In this document: piece by piece, positions 24,181-33,980 of the stretch
Layout: every line of letters begins with the position of its first letter
Numbering within the stretch: position 1 is the first letter of the stretch
DNA from: KBS-83 sp051025295
Lineage (GTDB): Bacteria > Acidobacteriota > Terriglobia > Terriglobales > Acidobacteriaceae
Strand: one strand, 5' to 3'
Assembly (NCBI GenBank): GCA_051025295.1
Contig: JBMGJV010000007.1
DNA length: 64,000 bases
Made by a program: the position numbers and the translations under genes
The notes under the pieces: model-generated
Databases searched by the model: none
Told to the model about the DNA's origin: nothing
Seen by the model: the letters and a program-made list of their open reading frames with translations, nothing else

Positions 24181-26412
24181 TCAGCCTGCCTCCACGAGTC
24201 CATAGCGCCGCTGCCAGGCTTGCTTGAGCCGAGCCGAGACGATGGCGCGCTCCGCCTCGCTGGCTTCTGCGCCGCCGCTGGCGACGAATTGAGCGGCCTC
24301 GCGCTTGGCCAGCTCGAGCAGTTCGCGGTCGCGCACCAGGTTGGCCACGCGGAAGTCGGGCAGCCCGGCCTGGCGCGTGCCGAAGAACTCGCCCGGTCCA
24401 CGTAACTCCAGATCGAGCTCAGCGAGCTCGAAGCCGTCCTGCGTGCGTACCATGGCGTCGAGGCGCTGCTCTGCATCCGCAGAGACGCGGCCCCCGGTCA
24501 TCAGGATGCAGAAGCTTTTGGCGCTGCCGCGGCCGACGCGTCCGCGGAGTTGATGTAGCTGCGCGAGACCGAAGCGCTCCGCGTGTTCGATCACCATCAC
24601 GGTTGCATTCGGCACATCCACGCCGACTTCGATCACGGTAGTGGAGACGAGCACGTCGAGCTCGCCACGCTGGAAGCGGCGCATGACGATCTCCTTGTCG
24701 TCCGCGGGCATGCGGCCGTGCAGCAGGCCCAGCCGCAGCCCAGAGAGCGCGCCATCGCGCAACTCGTCGTACATCTGGGTGGCTGCCTTCAGTGTCGGAC
24801 GGCCGGAGTCGTCGCTGGCGAAGAGGGTGGGCGCCTTGGCGCCACGTTTGCGCGGCGGGGGCGGCGCGGGCTCGTCCGCGTCGGCAAAGTCGAGCTCGGG
24901 CTGGTCGTCATTGGGGCCTTCAATGACGGGGTAGACGATGTAGGCCTGCCTACCCGCCTTCACCTGCTTGCGGACAAACTGCCACACCTCGTCCGACTTT
25001 TCGTCAGAGCCGCGGCGCGTTGTGATGGGCGTGCGGCCGGGTGGCAGTTCATCGAGCACGCTGAGGTCGAGGTCGCCATAGAGCGACAGCGCCAGCGTGC
25101 GCGGGATTGGTGTAGCCGTCATGACGAGCACGTCGGGCTCGCCCTGCCCGGGCTTCTTCATCAACCGGAAGCGCTGCAGTACGCCGAAGCGATGCTGCTC
25201 ATCAACGACGACCAGTCCGAGCCGGTCGAAGTCGACCTTTTCCTCGATGAGCGCATGCGTACCGATGATCAGGTCGGCTTCGCCGCTTGCGATCCGCCAG
25301 CGTGCGTCGCGCTTGTGCAGCGGGTCGAGCGAGCCGGTGAGCAGCGTGATCTGGTAGCGGCGGCTGGCGCGCTCCAGCAGCTTGCGTGCGCCGAGATAGT
25401 GCTGCGTAGCGAGGATCTCTGTGGGCGCCATGAGTGCGGCCTGGTAGCCGTTCTCGATGGCGATGAGCATGGCCTGCAGCGCCACGATGGTCTTGCCGGA
25501 GCCGACGTCACCCTGCAGCAGACGGCGCATCGGGCTGGGCTGCTTCATGTCCTCGACGATCTCGCCGAGCGAGCGCTTTTGTGCCGTCGTGGGGTGGAAG
25601 GGCAGCACCTCACGCAACGCAGCGCGGACCTTCGCGTCCGGCACGAAGGCGATGCCGGTGCGCTCCTTTGCCTTGCGGCGTTTGATCTCAAGGCCAAGTT
25701 CGAGGAAGAAGAGCTCCTCGAAGATGAGGCGGCGGTGCGCCGGAGTGCGCGCGGACTGCAACTGGCTGACTGGTGTGGCGGCGTCGGGAAAATGTGCCTG
25801 GGTCAGCGACGATTCACGCGAAGGCAGGCCGTGGCGTCCCAGCAGGGAGGCAGGGAGTGTCTCGGGGATGTGGCCACGCAGCTCGTCGAGCAGGCTGAAC
25901 AGGGTGCGGCGGCAGAAACGGGAGCCGAGCTTGGGGCCGCCGAGTGTCTCGTAGATCGGCGTGATGCGGCCCATTTCAAGGCTCGAAAACTCCTCGGTCG
26001 CCTCGGGCAGGATTTCAAACTGCGGCTGGATCATCTTGAAGCCGCGCGACGAACGCGATGGTTCGACACGGCCGAAGACGGCAACGGTCTGGCCGGCCTG
26101 GAAGCGATCCTTCAGGTAGGTACCGCGGAACCAGATGCATTTCAGTGTGCCGGTGCCCTGACCGAGCGTGAGCTCGAAGATCGGCATGGCGCGAGTGCGC
26201 AAGAGGATATGTCCGCGCACCTCGCCGATGAAGCTGGCGGTCTCTCCTGCGACGAGCTCGTGCAGCGCGCGCGGATTGGCACGGTCCTCGTAGCGAAAAG
26301 GGAGGTGATAGAGCAGATCCTCGGCGGTGAGGAAGCCCTTGGCTGCGAGCGTCTCGCCGATGCGCGGTCCAATCCCTCTGATGAACTGGACGGGCGTATC
26401 GATGGCGAGCAC
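24181..26412 (-). CDS. recG: ATP-dependent DNA helicase RecG
   Basis: Branch-migration helicase that regresses stalled replication forks and processes Holliday junctions. An N-terminal wedge/OB domain (PVQFIRGIGPRIGETLAAKG, later GEVRGHILLRTRAMPIFELTL) precedes the helicase core with Walker A GDVGSGKTIVALQAM, the DEQH box VVDEQHRFGVLQR, MTATPIPRTLAL and VATTVIEVGVDVPNATVM-like motif V (as STTVIEVGVD), then QLRGRVGRG. I take GTG 26412 as the start (743 residues), since conservation begins at IDTPVQFI. The frame stays open to 26583, but that part overlaps the divergent acyltransferase gene. acpS follows immediately. Confidence 0.95.
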   Translation of the reverse strand: MLAIDTPVQFIRGIGPRIGETLAAKGFLTAEDLLYHLPFRYEDRANPRALHELVAGETASFIGEVRGHILLRTRAMPIFELTLGQGTGTLKCIWFRGTYLKDRFQAGQTVAVFGRVEPSRSSRGFKMIQPQFEILPEATEEFSSLEMGRITPIYETLGGPKLGSRFCRRTLFSLLDELRGHIPETLPASLLGRHGLPSRESSLTQAHFPDAATPVSQLQSARTPAHRRLIFEELFFLELGLEIKRRKAKERTGIAFVPDAKVRAALREVLPFHPTTAQKRSLGEIVEDMKQPSPMRRLLQGDVGSGKTIVALQAMLIAIENGYQAALMAPTEILATQHYLGARKLLERASRRYQITLLTGSLDPLHKRDARWRIASGEADLIIGTHALIEEKVDFDRLGLVVVDEQHRFGVLQRFRLMKKPGQGEPDVLVMTATPIPRTLALSLYGDLDLSVLDELPPGRTPITTRRGSDEKSDEVWQFVRKQVKAGRQAYIVYPVIEGPNDDQPELDFADADEPAPPPPRKRGAKAPTLFASDDSGRPTLKAATQMYDELRDGALSGLRLGLLHGRMPADDKEIVMRRFQRGELDVLVSTTVIEVGVDVPNATVMVIEHAERFGLAQLHQLRGRVGRGSAKSFCILMTGGRVSADAEQRLDAMVRTQDGFELAELDLELRGPGEFFGTRQAGLPDFRVANLVRDRELLELAKREAAQFVASGGAEASEAERAIVSARLKQAWQRRYGLVEAG

Positions 26413-26419
26413 GGGTTCG

Positions 26420-27172
26420 ATGCTAACAGCCGCTGCTACACTGCCTCCGAGCACGGGGGACGCGCGCACGCAGAGCAACGGCGGGCCGGAGAGGATCGAG
26501 CACAGGCTGAGCTGGTCGCAGCGGTTGTCGCTGCGCATCGTGCCGCCGCTCGCGGCTGTGCTGATCCGTCTTCTCGCCCGCACGCTGCGCTATGAGTCCA
26601 TCCGCGAAGATGGCGGCGAGGCGGACTGGTATCGCACGCGCGGTGACGCAGGGGAGCCAGCGTTGTGGTGCTTCTGGCATCGCAACCTGCTCGTGGCCGC
26701 GTGCTACTTCGTGGGCCGGCCACGCACGACGCTGCTGATCAGTGCGAGCCGCGATGGCGAGCTGATCGCGCGCACGATCGAACGGCTGGGGTACAGCACG
26801 GTACGTGGGTCGAGTTCGCGCAGGGGGGCGAGTGGACTGCGCGCGCTGGCACGTGCGGTGAACGACGGCGCGACGGGCGTGATCCCGGCAGATGGGCCGC
26901 GGGGACCGCGGTATCAGTTGAAGCCGGGAATGGTGCGGCTGTCTCGGCTCACCGGGCTGCCTGTGCACACGTTTTACATGCAGCCGGAGCGCGCCTGGGT
27001 GCTGCGCTCCTGGGATGGCCTGCTGATTCCGCGGCCGTTTTCGCGCGTGCAGATCGTGTGGGGGCGGCCGGTGCGGGCGCCAGACGAGGTGGCCGAAGAA
27101 TCGGCGCGACGTGAGGCAGAGGCGACCCTGGAGCGGCTGCGTGGCATCGCCGAGTCGCGAGCCGGCCACTAG
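26420..27172 (+). CDS. Lysophospholipid acyltransferase-like protein (DUF374)
   Basis: A 250-residue membrane-associated protein of the DUF374 branch of the LPLAT acyltransferases, related to LpxL/PlsC folds. Landmarks are the hydrophobic entry LRIVPPLAAVLIRLLARTLRY, ALWCFWHRNLLVAACYF with the His region of the catalytic site, LISASRDGELIARTIERLGYSTVRGSSSRRG, the GVIPADGPRGPRY loop and a C-terminal VQIVWGRPV. Members probably acylate a lipid A-like or phospholipid acceptor; the substrate here is unknown. Start chosen as ATG 26420; a later TTG near 26525 is possible. queA starts 9 bp after its stop, suggesting one operon with queA and polA. Confidence 0.85.
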   Translation: MLTAAATLPPSTGDARTQSNGGPERIEHRLSWSQRLSLRIVPPLAAVLIRLLARTLRYESIREDGGEADWYRTRGDAGEPALWCFWHRNLLVAACYFVGRPRTTLLISASRDGELIARTIERLGYSTVRGSSSRRGASGLRALARAVNDGATGVIPADGPRGPRYQLKPGMVRLSRLTGLPVHTFYMQPERAWVLRSWDGLLIPRPFSRVQIVWGRPVRAPDEVAEESARREAEATLERLRGIAESRAGH

Positions 27173-27181
27173 AATCAGCAG

Positions 27182-28258
27182 GTGCTCGTCTCTGATTTCG
27201 ACTTCGCGCTGCCGGAGGAGTTGATTGCGCAGGAGCCGCCGCTGGTACGCGGCGGCTCGCGCATGCTGCTGCTCGACCGCAGGAGTGGCGCGTGGCGGGA
27301 TGCTGTCTTCGAGCAGTTTCCACAGCAGTTGCGCGCGGGCGATGTGCTTGTCCTGAACGACTCACGCGTGATTCCAGCGCGGCTCTACGGAGTGCGCGCG
27401 CGGCGACCGGACGAGACTACGGCCGCGACGGGTCGCATCGAGGTGTTGCTGACGGAGCGGCTGGACGAGTGGACGTGGCGTGCGCTGGTGAAGCCTGGAC
27501 GGAAGCTGCGCGTGGGCGATGGTGTCCTGTTCGGCGAGGAGGAAGGTCTCAGCGCCCAGGTGATCGCAGCGGCCGAGCGCGGCGAGCGCACCCTTCGGTT
27601 CGCTGCGGTCGAGGATTTCGACGGCCGCCTCGATCGCCTCGGGCACATGCCGCTGCCGCCCTACATCCATCGTGATGACAGCGCGGCGGATCGCGAGCGC
27701 TACCAGACGGTGTATGCCCGGGAGCGCGGATCGGCAGCGGCGCCGACGGCGGGCCTGCACTTCACGCCGGGAATGCTGGACGCGATCCGCGCAAGCGGGG
27801 TGCACGTCTGCTCGGTGACGCTGCATGTGGGGCTCGGCACATTTCAGCCGATCCGGGCGGAGCGTGTCAAAGATATTCGCCTGCACGCCGAGCACTATGA
27901 GCTGCGGCCCGAGACGGCGGAGCAGATCAACCGCGCACGACGTGAGGGACGGCATGTGGTTGCCGCTGGAACCACGACGGTGCGCACGCTCGAGCACTGC
28001 GCGTCACTGCGCGCGGACGGCGAGGTCGAGCCGCATCGCGGATCGACCAGCATCTTTCTCGGGCCGGGGCATCGCTTTCGTGCCGTGGATGCGATGCTGA
28101 CGAACTTTCACCTGCCGCAATCGACGCTGCTGATGCTGGTGTGCGCGTTCGCCGGGCAAGAAGCCACGCTGGCCGCGTATCGTCATGCTGTCGAAGCGAA
28201 GTATCGCTTCTTCTCCTACGGCGACTGCATGTTCATCTCAACTTCAGGAGAGCTATGA
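27182..28258 (+). CDS. queA: S-adenosylmethionine:tRNA ribosyltransferase-isomerase
   Basis: Adds the ribosyl moiety of SAM to preQ1-modified tRNA to form epoxyqueuosine. The 358-residue product starts at GTG 27182 and carries the full QueA sequence: DFDFALPEELIAQEP, LVLNDSRVIPARLYG, DRLGHMPLPPYI, RYQTVYARERGSAAAPTAGLHFT, HVGLGTFQPIR, HYELRPETAEQIN, VVAAGTTTVRTLE and TNFHLPQSTLLMLVCAFAG, ending with KYRFFSYGDCMFI. The last codon and stop overlap the polA start as ATGA, so the two are translationally coupled. No tgt gene is in the window. Confidence 0.97.
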   Translation: MLVSDFDFALPEELIAQEPPLVRGGSRMLLLDRRSGAWRDAVFEQFPQQLRAGDVLVLNDSRVIPARLYGVRARRPDETTAATGRIEVLLTERLDEWTWRALVKPGRKLRVGDGVLFGEEEGLSAQVIAAAERGERTLRFAAVEDFDGRLDRLGHMPLPPYIHRDDSAADRERYQTVYARERGSAAAPTAGLHFTPGMLDAIRASGVHVCSVTLHVGLGTFQPIRAERVKDIRLHAEHYELRPETAEQINRARREGRHVVAAGTTTVRTLEHCASLRADGEVEPHRGSTSIFLGPGHRFRAVDAMLTNFHLPQSTLLMLVCAFAGQEATLAAYRHAVEAKYRFFSYGDCMFISTSGEL

Positions 28259-31026
28259 CGAACTCTGACACGAAGCCGCCGATCTTTCTGCTCGACTCGA
28301 TGTCGTTCATCTTTCGCGCGTATCACGCGATGCAGCGGCAGCGGCCGATGTCCACGCGCAGCGGCCTGCCCACGGCGGCCACGTATGTGTTCGTGAACAT
28401 GATCAACAAGCTGCGCCGCGATTTCACGCCACATTATTTCGCCGCGATCTTCGACACGATGACGCCGGTGTTCCGCGATGAACGCGCGAAGTCGATGACC
28501 TCCGTGCGCAAGTTCAACATCAAGACGCAGCAGTTCGACGAGGTGGCGTACGAGGGCTACAAGGCCAACCGCACCGAGATGCCGGCGGATCTTGCACAGC
28601 AACTGCCCTACATCCGGCGTGCGCTGGATGCGTTTCGCATCCCCATCATCCAGTACGAGGGCTTCGAAGCGGACGACGTGATCGGCACGCTGTCGCATAA
28701 GGCGGAGACGGCGGGGCACCAGGTGTACATCGTGTCGAACGACAAAGACATGCTGCAGCTCGTGACGGAGCACGTGCTGGTGCTGAATCCGGCGAAGGAC
28801 AACCTGGTGCTCAATCGCGAGTCGGTGCAGGAGACGCTGGGCGTGCCGCCGGAGCGGGTCGTTGACGTGATGGCGCTGCGTGGCGATGCGATCGACAACA
28901 TTCCCGGTGCGCCGGGCATTGGCGACAAGGGGTCGGTGGAGCTGATCCAGCAGTTCGGGTCGCTCGAAGCGGCACTGGATCGCGCGAGCGAGGTGAAGCG
29001 CAAGACGTATCGCGAGTCACTCGAAAACAATCGCGAGAACATCCTGCTGAGCAAAGAGCTGGTGACGATTCATTGCAGCGTGCCGGTGGAACTGGAACTC
29101 GATCGGATGGAGACGCAGGAGCCCGACCTGGCGGCGGCACGGGCGCTGTTCAATGAGCTTGAGTTCACAACATTGCTGAAGGAGATGGCGCCAGCCATCG
29201 ATGCGGCAAAGACCGAACTACTTACAGAACCGACGAAGGAGCAGATTGCACGCTTCTTCGAGGCCGCCCGCGAGGGTTTCGCGTTGGCCGTGGATGTGAG
29301 CACGCTTGAGGCCGTCGCGCAGGAGGTCAGCGAAGACGAGACCGAAGCCGCGGAGGAAGAGCAGCCGATGCTGCGCAACCTGTCTCTGCTGGACATGGTG
29401 GAGACGGCCGAGCGGGAAGAGAAGTCCACCGGGCGGGAGCATTATGTCGCGGTGTCGTCGGAGGATGGAGTGGCGCTGCGGCTCTCCCTGACCGCACCGG
29501 AGTGCGCCCAGTTGAAGACACTGCTCGAAGACGCTGCGGTGCCGAAGACAGTGCACGATTTGAAGGCCACGCTTCGCGTGCTTGAGGAGCACGGCATCAC
29601 GATCGCCGGTGTGCGTGATGACCTGATGCTGTATTCGTACCTGATCAACCCGACGCACGCGACGCATCGACTTGCAGATGTGGCGGCACGGTTCAGCAGC
29701 ACGCCACTTGCGGAGAAGGACGAGCGTGCGCTTCCGGAGCAGGCGGCCGCGATCCGCGTGCTCTCGCCGACGATGCGAGCGGATGTCGAGAGCGTGGATG
29801 CGATCAAGGTCTATGACGCGATCGACAAGCCGCTGGTCCCGGTATTGCTTCGTATGGAGCGCGCGGGCGTAAGAATTGATCTGGGTGTGCTCGAGCGGTT
29901 GGAGCGAGAGCTGACTGCCGAGATGATGAGGGTGAGTGATGAGGTCTTCGCCCATGCAGAGCAACGCTTCAACCTGAACTCTCCAAAGCAATTGGGCGAT
30001 GTGCTGTTCAACAAAATGAAGCTGCCGAAGCCGATCAAGTACGGCAAAGGCAAGGTGGTGTCGACCGCGCAGGACGTGCTCGAGGAGCTTGCTGCGCATC
30101 ATCCGGTGGCAGCGAAGGTGCTGGCGCATCGGCAGCTCGCGAAGCTGAAATCGAATTACGTCGACTCTCTGCCGCTGTTGGCGGATAGCGAAGGACGTGT
30201 GCACACCACCTTCAACCAGGTGGGCACGGCGACGGGCCGGCTCTCATCGACCAATCCGAACCTGCAGAACATTCCGATCAAGACCGAGAAGGGGAGGGAG
30301 ATTCGCGCTGCGTTCATCGCGGCGCCCGGGCATGTGCTGCTGGCGGCGGACTATTCGCAGATCGAGTTGCGGCTGATGGCGCACTTCTCCGAGGATCCGC
30401 TGCTGGTCGAGGCGTACCGCACCGGGCAGGACATTCACACGCTCACGGCGTCGGAGGTGTTCGGCGTGCCGGCGTCGTCGATGAGCAAGGAGACGCGCAA
30501 TCGCGCGAAGGCAGTGAACTTCGGGATCGTTTACGGCATTTCGCCATTCGGGCTCGCAGCGAACCTGGGCATTCCGCAATCCGAGGCGCGGCTGTACATT
30601 GACACATACTTCGATCGCTACGCGGGCGTGCGACGCTTCATCGACCAAGTGCTGGCGGAGACGCGCTCGGCGCAGCAGGTACGCACGCTCTTCGGGCGCG
30701 TGCGGCCAATCCCGGACATCCAGAGCCGCAACCCGAACCTGCGCGGCTTTGCTGAGCGCACCGCGGTGAACACGCCTCTACAAGGTACGGCGGCCGACAT
30801 GATCAAGGTCGCGATGATCCGCATCGATGCGCGGCTTCGGGATGAGGAGCTGCGCTCGCAGATGACGCTGCAGGTGCATGACGAATTGCTGTTCGACGTG
30901 GTGCCCGAAGAGGTGGATGCGGTGAGCGCGCTCGTGAAGCAGGAGATGGAGCACGTCATGGAGCTCAAGGTGCCGATCGTCGCAGACATCGGCATCGGGC
31001 AGAACTGGCGTGATCTGAAGGGCTAA
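28255..31026 (+). CDS. polA: DNA polymerase I
   Basis: Repair and Okazaki-fragment polymerase, 923 residues from ATG 28255 (AGGAG five bases upstream, ATGA overlap with queA). The N-terminal 5'-3' exonuclease domain (IFLLDSMSFIFRAYHAM, YEGFEADDVIGTLS, YIVSNDKDMLQLV, GAPGIGDKGSVELI) is complete. The middle 3'-5' exonuclease-like domain lacks the DxE and NLKxD metal-binding motifs (it reads FALAVDVSTLEAV and VHDLKATLRVL), so proofreading is probably absent. The polymerase domain has motif A DYSQIELRLMAHFSEDP near 698, motif B RNRAKAVNFGIVYGIS and motif C QVHDELLFDV. Ends overlapping the convergent glmM stop. Confidence 0.97.
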   Translation: MTNSDTKPPIFLLDSMSFIFRAYHAMQRQRPMSTRSGLPTAATYVFVNMINKLRRDFTPHYFAAIFDTMTPVFRDERAKSMTSVRKFNIKTQQFDEVAYEGYKANRTEMPADLAQQLPYIRRALDAFRIPIIQYEGFEADDVIGTLSHKAETAGHQVYIVSNDKDMLQLVTEHVLVLNPAKDNLVLNRESVQETLGVPPERVVDVMALRGDAIDNIPGAPGIGDKGSVELIQQFGSLEAALDRASEVKRKTYRESLENNRENILLSKELVTIHCSVPVELELDRMETQEPDLAAARALFNELEFTTLLKEMAPAIDAAKTELLTEPTKEQIARFFEAAREGFALAVDVSTLEAVAQEVSEDETEAAEEEQPMLRNLSLLDMVETAEREEKSTGREHYVAVSSEDGVALRLSLTAPECAQLKTLLEDAAVPKTVHDLKATLRVLEEHGITIAGVRDDLMLYSYLINPTHATHRLADVAARFSSTPLAEKDERALPEQAAAIRVLSPTMRADVESVDAIKVYDAIDKPLVPVLLRMERAGVRIDLGVLERLERELTAEMMRVSDEVFAHAEQRFNLNSPKQLGDVLFNKMKLPKPIKYGKGKVVSTAQDVLEELAAHHPVAAKVLAHRQLAKLKSNYVDSLPLLADSEGRVHTTFNQVGTATGRLSSTNPNLQNIPIKTEKGREIRAAFIAAPGHVLLAADYSQIELRLMAHFSEDPLLVEAYRTGQDIHTLTASEVFGVPASSMSKETRNRAKAVNFGIVYGISPFGLAANLGIPQSEARLYIDTYFDRYAGVRRFIDQVLAETRSAQQVRTLFGRVRPIPDIQSRNPNLRGFAERTAVNTPLQGTAADMIKVAMIRIDARLRDEELRSQMTLQVHDELLFDVVPEEVDAVSALVKQEMEHVMELKVPIVADIGIGQNWRDLKG

Positions 31027-32372
31027 ACGCCGAGCGCGGCGCGGATCGTGCCCGCGATGCGCGCTGCGTGCGTCTCCATCTCTTCACGCGACTCTGCTTC
31101 GATCATCACGCGAGCCAACGCCTCGGTGCCGCTGTAGCGCACGACGACGCGCCCTCGGCCGCGTAGTGCGGCTTCGGCCTCTTCGATGGATTGTCGCACG
31201 TCGGCGATCTCCGTGAGTGGCCGCTTCTCGCGCACCTTCACGTTGACGATGACCTGCGGAAATACCTTGAGGTCAGCTACCAGTTCATCGAGCGGGCGGC
31301 CAGAGCGCTGCACGATATCGAGCACGAGCAGTGCGGTGAGCAGGCCATCGCCGGTGGTGCTGTGGCCGGGGAAGAGGATGTGACCCGATTGCTCCCCGCC
31401 GAGTGTGGCGTTGTTCTCGTGCATCATCTGGAGCACGTATTTGTCGCCGACAGGCGCGCGCAGCATGCGGATGTTGCTGGCGGCGAGCGCTGCCTCGAGG
31501 CCCATGTTCGACATAGTGGTGGCGACGACGGTGTTGTCGCGCAGCAGTCCGCGAGTCTGCAGATCGCGGGCGGCCAGCAGCATGACGGCATCGCCATTGA
31601 CGACGCGGCCGTGGCGGTCCGCGAAGAGGGCGCGGTCGGCGTCGCCATCAAGCGTGATGCCGAGGTCGGCGTGGCGCTGCTTCGTCTCTGCCGCGACGAT
31701 CTCTGCGTGGAGCGCCCCGCATTGCTCGTTGATGTTGCGGCCGTCCGGGTGCGCATGCGTGAGGTAAAGCGTGCCGCCCAGCGTTGCGAAGAGTTCCGGC
31801 GCAATGGCGGAGGCGGCACCGTTGGCGCAGTCGACGACGAAGGTCTTGTCGTGGAGGTGAAGGCCGGGCACGACCTCGCGAAGAAACCGCTCGTAGTCGT
31901 GGCGGTAATGCGTCATGACGGCGAGCGTTTTCGGCGTGCCGGCGGGGGCGGCTGCACGGTTCTCGAGTGAGCGGAAGATTTCAGCCTCAATCTCGAGCTC
32001 CTGCTCATCGGGCAATTTGTAGCCGTCACCGCCGAATATCTTAATGCCGTTGTCCTGCCATGGATTGTGGGAGGCAGAGATGACGACGCCGGCGGAGAAG
32101 CCGTGGCGCCGCGCGAGATAGGCAATGCCAGGCGTGGTGATGACGCCGGCGCTCTCGACCACGGCGCCGCCTTCGCGCAGACCCGCTGCGAGTGTGGCGC
32201 TGATCCATTCGCTGGATTCGCGCGTGTCCATGCCGAGCAGGACGCGCGGCGTCACGCCATGCCGCTGCTGCGTGTGGGCGAGCGCGAGCCCGACTGCGTG
32301 AATTGTGCGTTGATCCAGGGGCGCGTCACCTGCTACCGCGCGGATACCGTCTGTGCCGAAGAGCTTTCTCAT
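31023..32372 (-). CDS. glmM: Phosphoglucosamine mutase
   Basis: Converts glucosamine-6-phosphate to glucosamine-1-phosphate for UDP-GlcNAc, peptidoglycan and LPS. The 449-residue product starts RKLFGTDGIRAVAG, has the phosphoserine loop GVVISASHNPWQDNGIK (Ser101 is the expected phosphoacceptor), the metal loop TLDGDADRALF, the sugar-binding GEQSGHILF and the C-terminal phosphate site RYSGTEALARVMIEA. The ATG overlaps the xseA stop (ATGA), so it is translationally coupled to xseA; the 3' end overlaps the convergent polA stop by 3 bp. Confidence 0.97.
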   Translation of the reverse strand: MRKLFGTDGIRAVAGDAPLDQRTIHAVGLALAHTQQRHGVTPRVLLGMDTRESSEWISATLAAGLREGGAVVESAGVITTPGIAYLARRHGFSAGVVISASHNPWQDNGIKIFGGDGYKLPDEQELEIEAEIFRSLENRAAAPAGTPKTLAVMTHYRHDYERFLREVVPGLHLHDKTFVVDCANGAASAIAPELFATLGGTLYLTHAHPDGRNINEQCGALHAEIVAAETKQRHADLGITLDGDADRALFADRHGRVVNGDAVMLLAARDLQTRGLLRDNTVVATTMSNMGLEAALAASNIRMLRAPVGDKYVLQMMHENNATLGGEQSGHILFPGHSTTGDGLLTALLVLDIVQRSGRPLDELVADLKVFPQVIVNVKVREKRPLTEIADVRQSIEEAEAALRGRGRVVVRYSGTEALARVMIEAESREEMETHAARIAGTIRAALGV

Positions 32373-33928
32373 GATTTGTCTGTGATCTCGCGAACAGTGC
32401 TGCGCAGTGTGCCCTGTGCCAGCCGGGTGGTGAGCGTATCACCCACGCCTGTGCCGGTGCTGACGCGCAGCAGTTGGCCATCTTGTGTGTAGGTGAGGCT
32501 GTAGCCGCGGCTGAGTACAGCGAGCGGCGAGAGTGCCTCGAGCCGATCGCGCAGGGCCTGCTGCGAACTGCGGGCGTGGCGAAACTGAATTGCCCCGGCG
32601 CGAGCGGCGCGTTCGGTCAGGTGCTCGATGAGTTGGCGCGACTGGCGGAAACGGTGCGCGGGCGAGTGCAGCAGCACGTCGTGATCAAGCTGGTCGGCGC
32701 GCCGATGCGCTGCGAGCAATCGTGCGCGCATCGCTGCATGCAGGCGCTGCGTGATGTCACTGCAGCGTCTCTGCCGCAGCGCAAGTGCTTCGAGGCTGCT
32801 TTGGCGCAGCAGGCGTGTGTGCAACACATCGAGCGCGGCGCGATGTTTCTGTAATGTGCGTTGCACGTTCCCATTCAGCCGGAACTGTTGCTCGTCCACG
32901 CGTTGCTGACTACGGTCGAGCCGGTTGCGCATGCGCGCGATACTCGCTTCCGAGGACACCGCGGCAAAGCGCTGCCGCGCGAGCGTGATGGCGTAGCGCC
33001 ATCCGCGGACGAGCCGGAGCTGCAAGCTGTCCACACGCTCGGCAACGCCGTGCTGGAGTGTCGTGAGCAGCTCGGCGGCGGCGGACGGTGTTGGGGCCCG
33101 CAGGTCGGCGACGAAGTCGGCGATGGTGAAGTCAGTCTCATGGCCGACTGCGGAGACGACGGGGATGGTCGATGCGGCGATGGCGCGGGCCAGCGGTTCC
33201 GCGTTGAATGCGGCGAGATCTTCGGGCGCGCCACCGCCACGCGCGAGCACGATGGCATCCACGTTCTCTGCTCGATTGAAGTAGAGGATGCCGGAGGCGA
33301 TCTCGCCCGCGGCGGATTCGCCCTGCACCACTGCGGGGAAGAGCAGAATGTCCAGCCCGGCGTGACGGCGGTTGACGATGTTGAGGAAGTCGCGGATGAC
33401 GGCGCCGGTAGGCGACGTGATGATACCGATGCAGCGCGGATAGGCGGGCAGTGGCCGCTTGCGTTCCGCGTCAAAGAGGCCCTCATCCTTGAGCCGCTGC
33501 TTGAGCTGCTCGAAGGCGAACTGGAGTGACCCAGCGCCGACGGGCTCGAGTGTTTCGGCGATCATCTGCAACTGGCCGCGCTCTTCGTAGATGGAGACGC
33601 GGCCGCGCACCAGCACGTGCAGGCCGGCGGCGGGGCGGAAGCGGAGCAGTTGTGCCTGGCGGCGGAAGAGCACGACCGGCAACTGGCCCTGCTCGTCTTT
33701 CAGCGTGAAGTACACGTGGCCGGAGGGAGCGGCGCGCAGGCCTGAGATTTCGCCTTCGATCCAGCAGTCGGCATAGCTGCGTTCGAGGTGGCCGCGGATC
33801 TCAGCGACGAGGGCGCTGACGCTCCAGATGCGGCGCTGCGGCTCTGGTGGTTGCTGCTGTTGCTCCGCCGGGAAGAGCAGTCCAAGCTGTCCGGCGGGGT
33901 CGTCGCTGTCGGAGCGGAGGTGTGCCAA
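32369..33928 (-). CDS. xseA: Exodeoxyribonuclease VII large subunit
   Basis: Catalytic and DNA-binding subunit of the single-strand exonuclease ExoVII. The 519-residue product has the N-terminal OB fold (SVSALVAEIRGHLERSYADCWIEGEIS, SGHVYFTLKDEQGQLPVVLFR). The catalytic domain follows (IGIITSPTGAVIRDFLNIVNRR, AENVDAIVLARGGGAPEDLAAFN, VVSAVGHETDFTIADFVADLRAPTPSAAAELL), then the long coiled coil and a C-terminal VLSRGYSLTYT. The small subunit gene xseB is not adjacent. It lies 52 bp downstream of the HPt gene and upstream-overlaps glmM. Confidence 0.96.
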   Translation of the reverse strand: MAHLRSDSDDPAGQLGLLFPAEQQQQPPEPQRRIWSVSALVAEIRGHLERSYADCWIEGEISGLRAAPSGHVYFTLKDEQGQLPVVLFRRQAQLLRFRPAAGLHVLVRGRVSIYEERGQLQMIAETLEPVGAGSLQFAFEQLKQRLKDEGLFDAERKRPLPAYPRCIGIITSPTGAVIRDFLNIVNRRHAGLDILLFPAVVQGESAAGEIASGILYFNRAENVDAIVLARGGGAPEDLAAFNAEPLARAIAASTIPVVSAVGHETDFTIADFVADLRAPTPSAAAELLTTLQHGVAERVDSLQLRLVRGWRYAITLARQRFAAVSSEASIARMRNRLDRSQQRVDEQQFRLNGNVQRTLQKHRAALDVLHTRLLRQSSLEALALRQRRCSDITQRLHAAMRARLLAAHRRADQLDHDVLLHSPAHRFRQSRQLIEHLTERAARAGAIQFRHARSSQQALRDRLEALSPLAVLSRGYSLTYTQDGQLLRVSTGTGVGDTLTTRLAQGTLRSTVREITDKS

Positions 33929-33980
33929 ACAGCGAGTCTACACCGTTGTGGAACGGCGAGTGAGCCGGTCGTCGAGGTGT

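Noticed and set aside
24583..26595. Plus-strand frame of 670 codons opposite recG
   Set aside because: Shadow of recG; the composition is that of complementary GC-rich codons and there is no domain.
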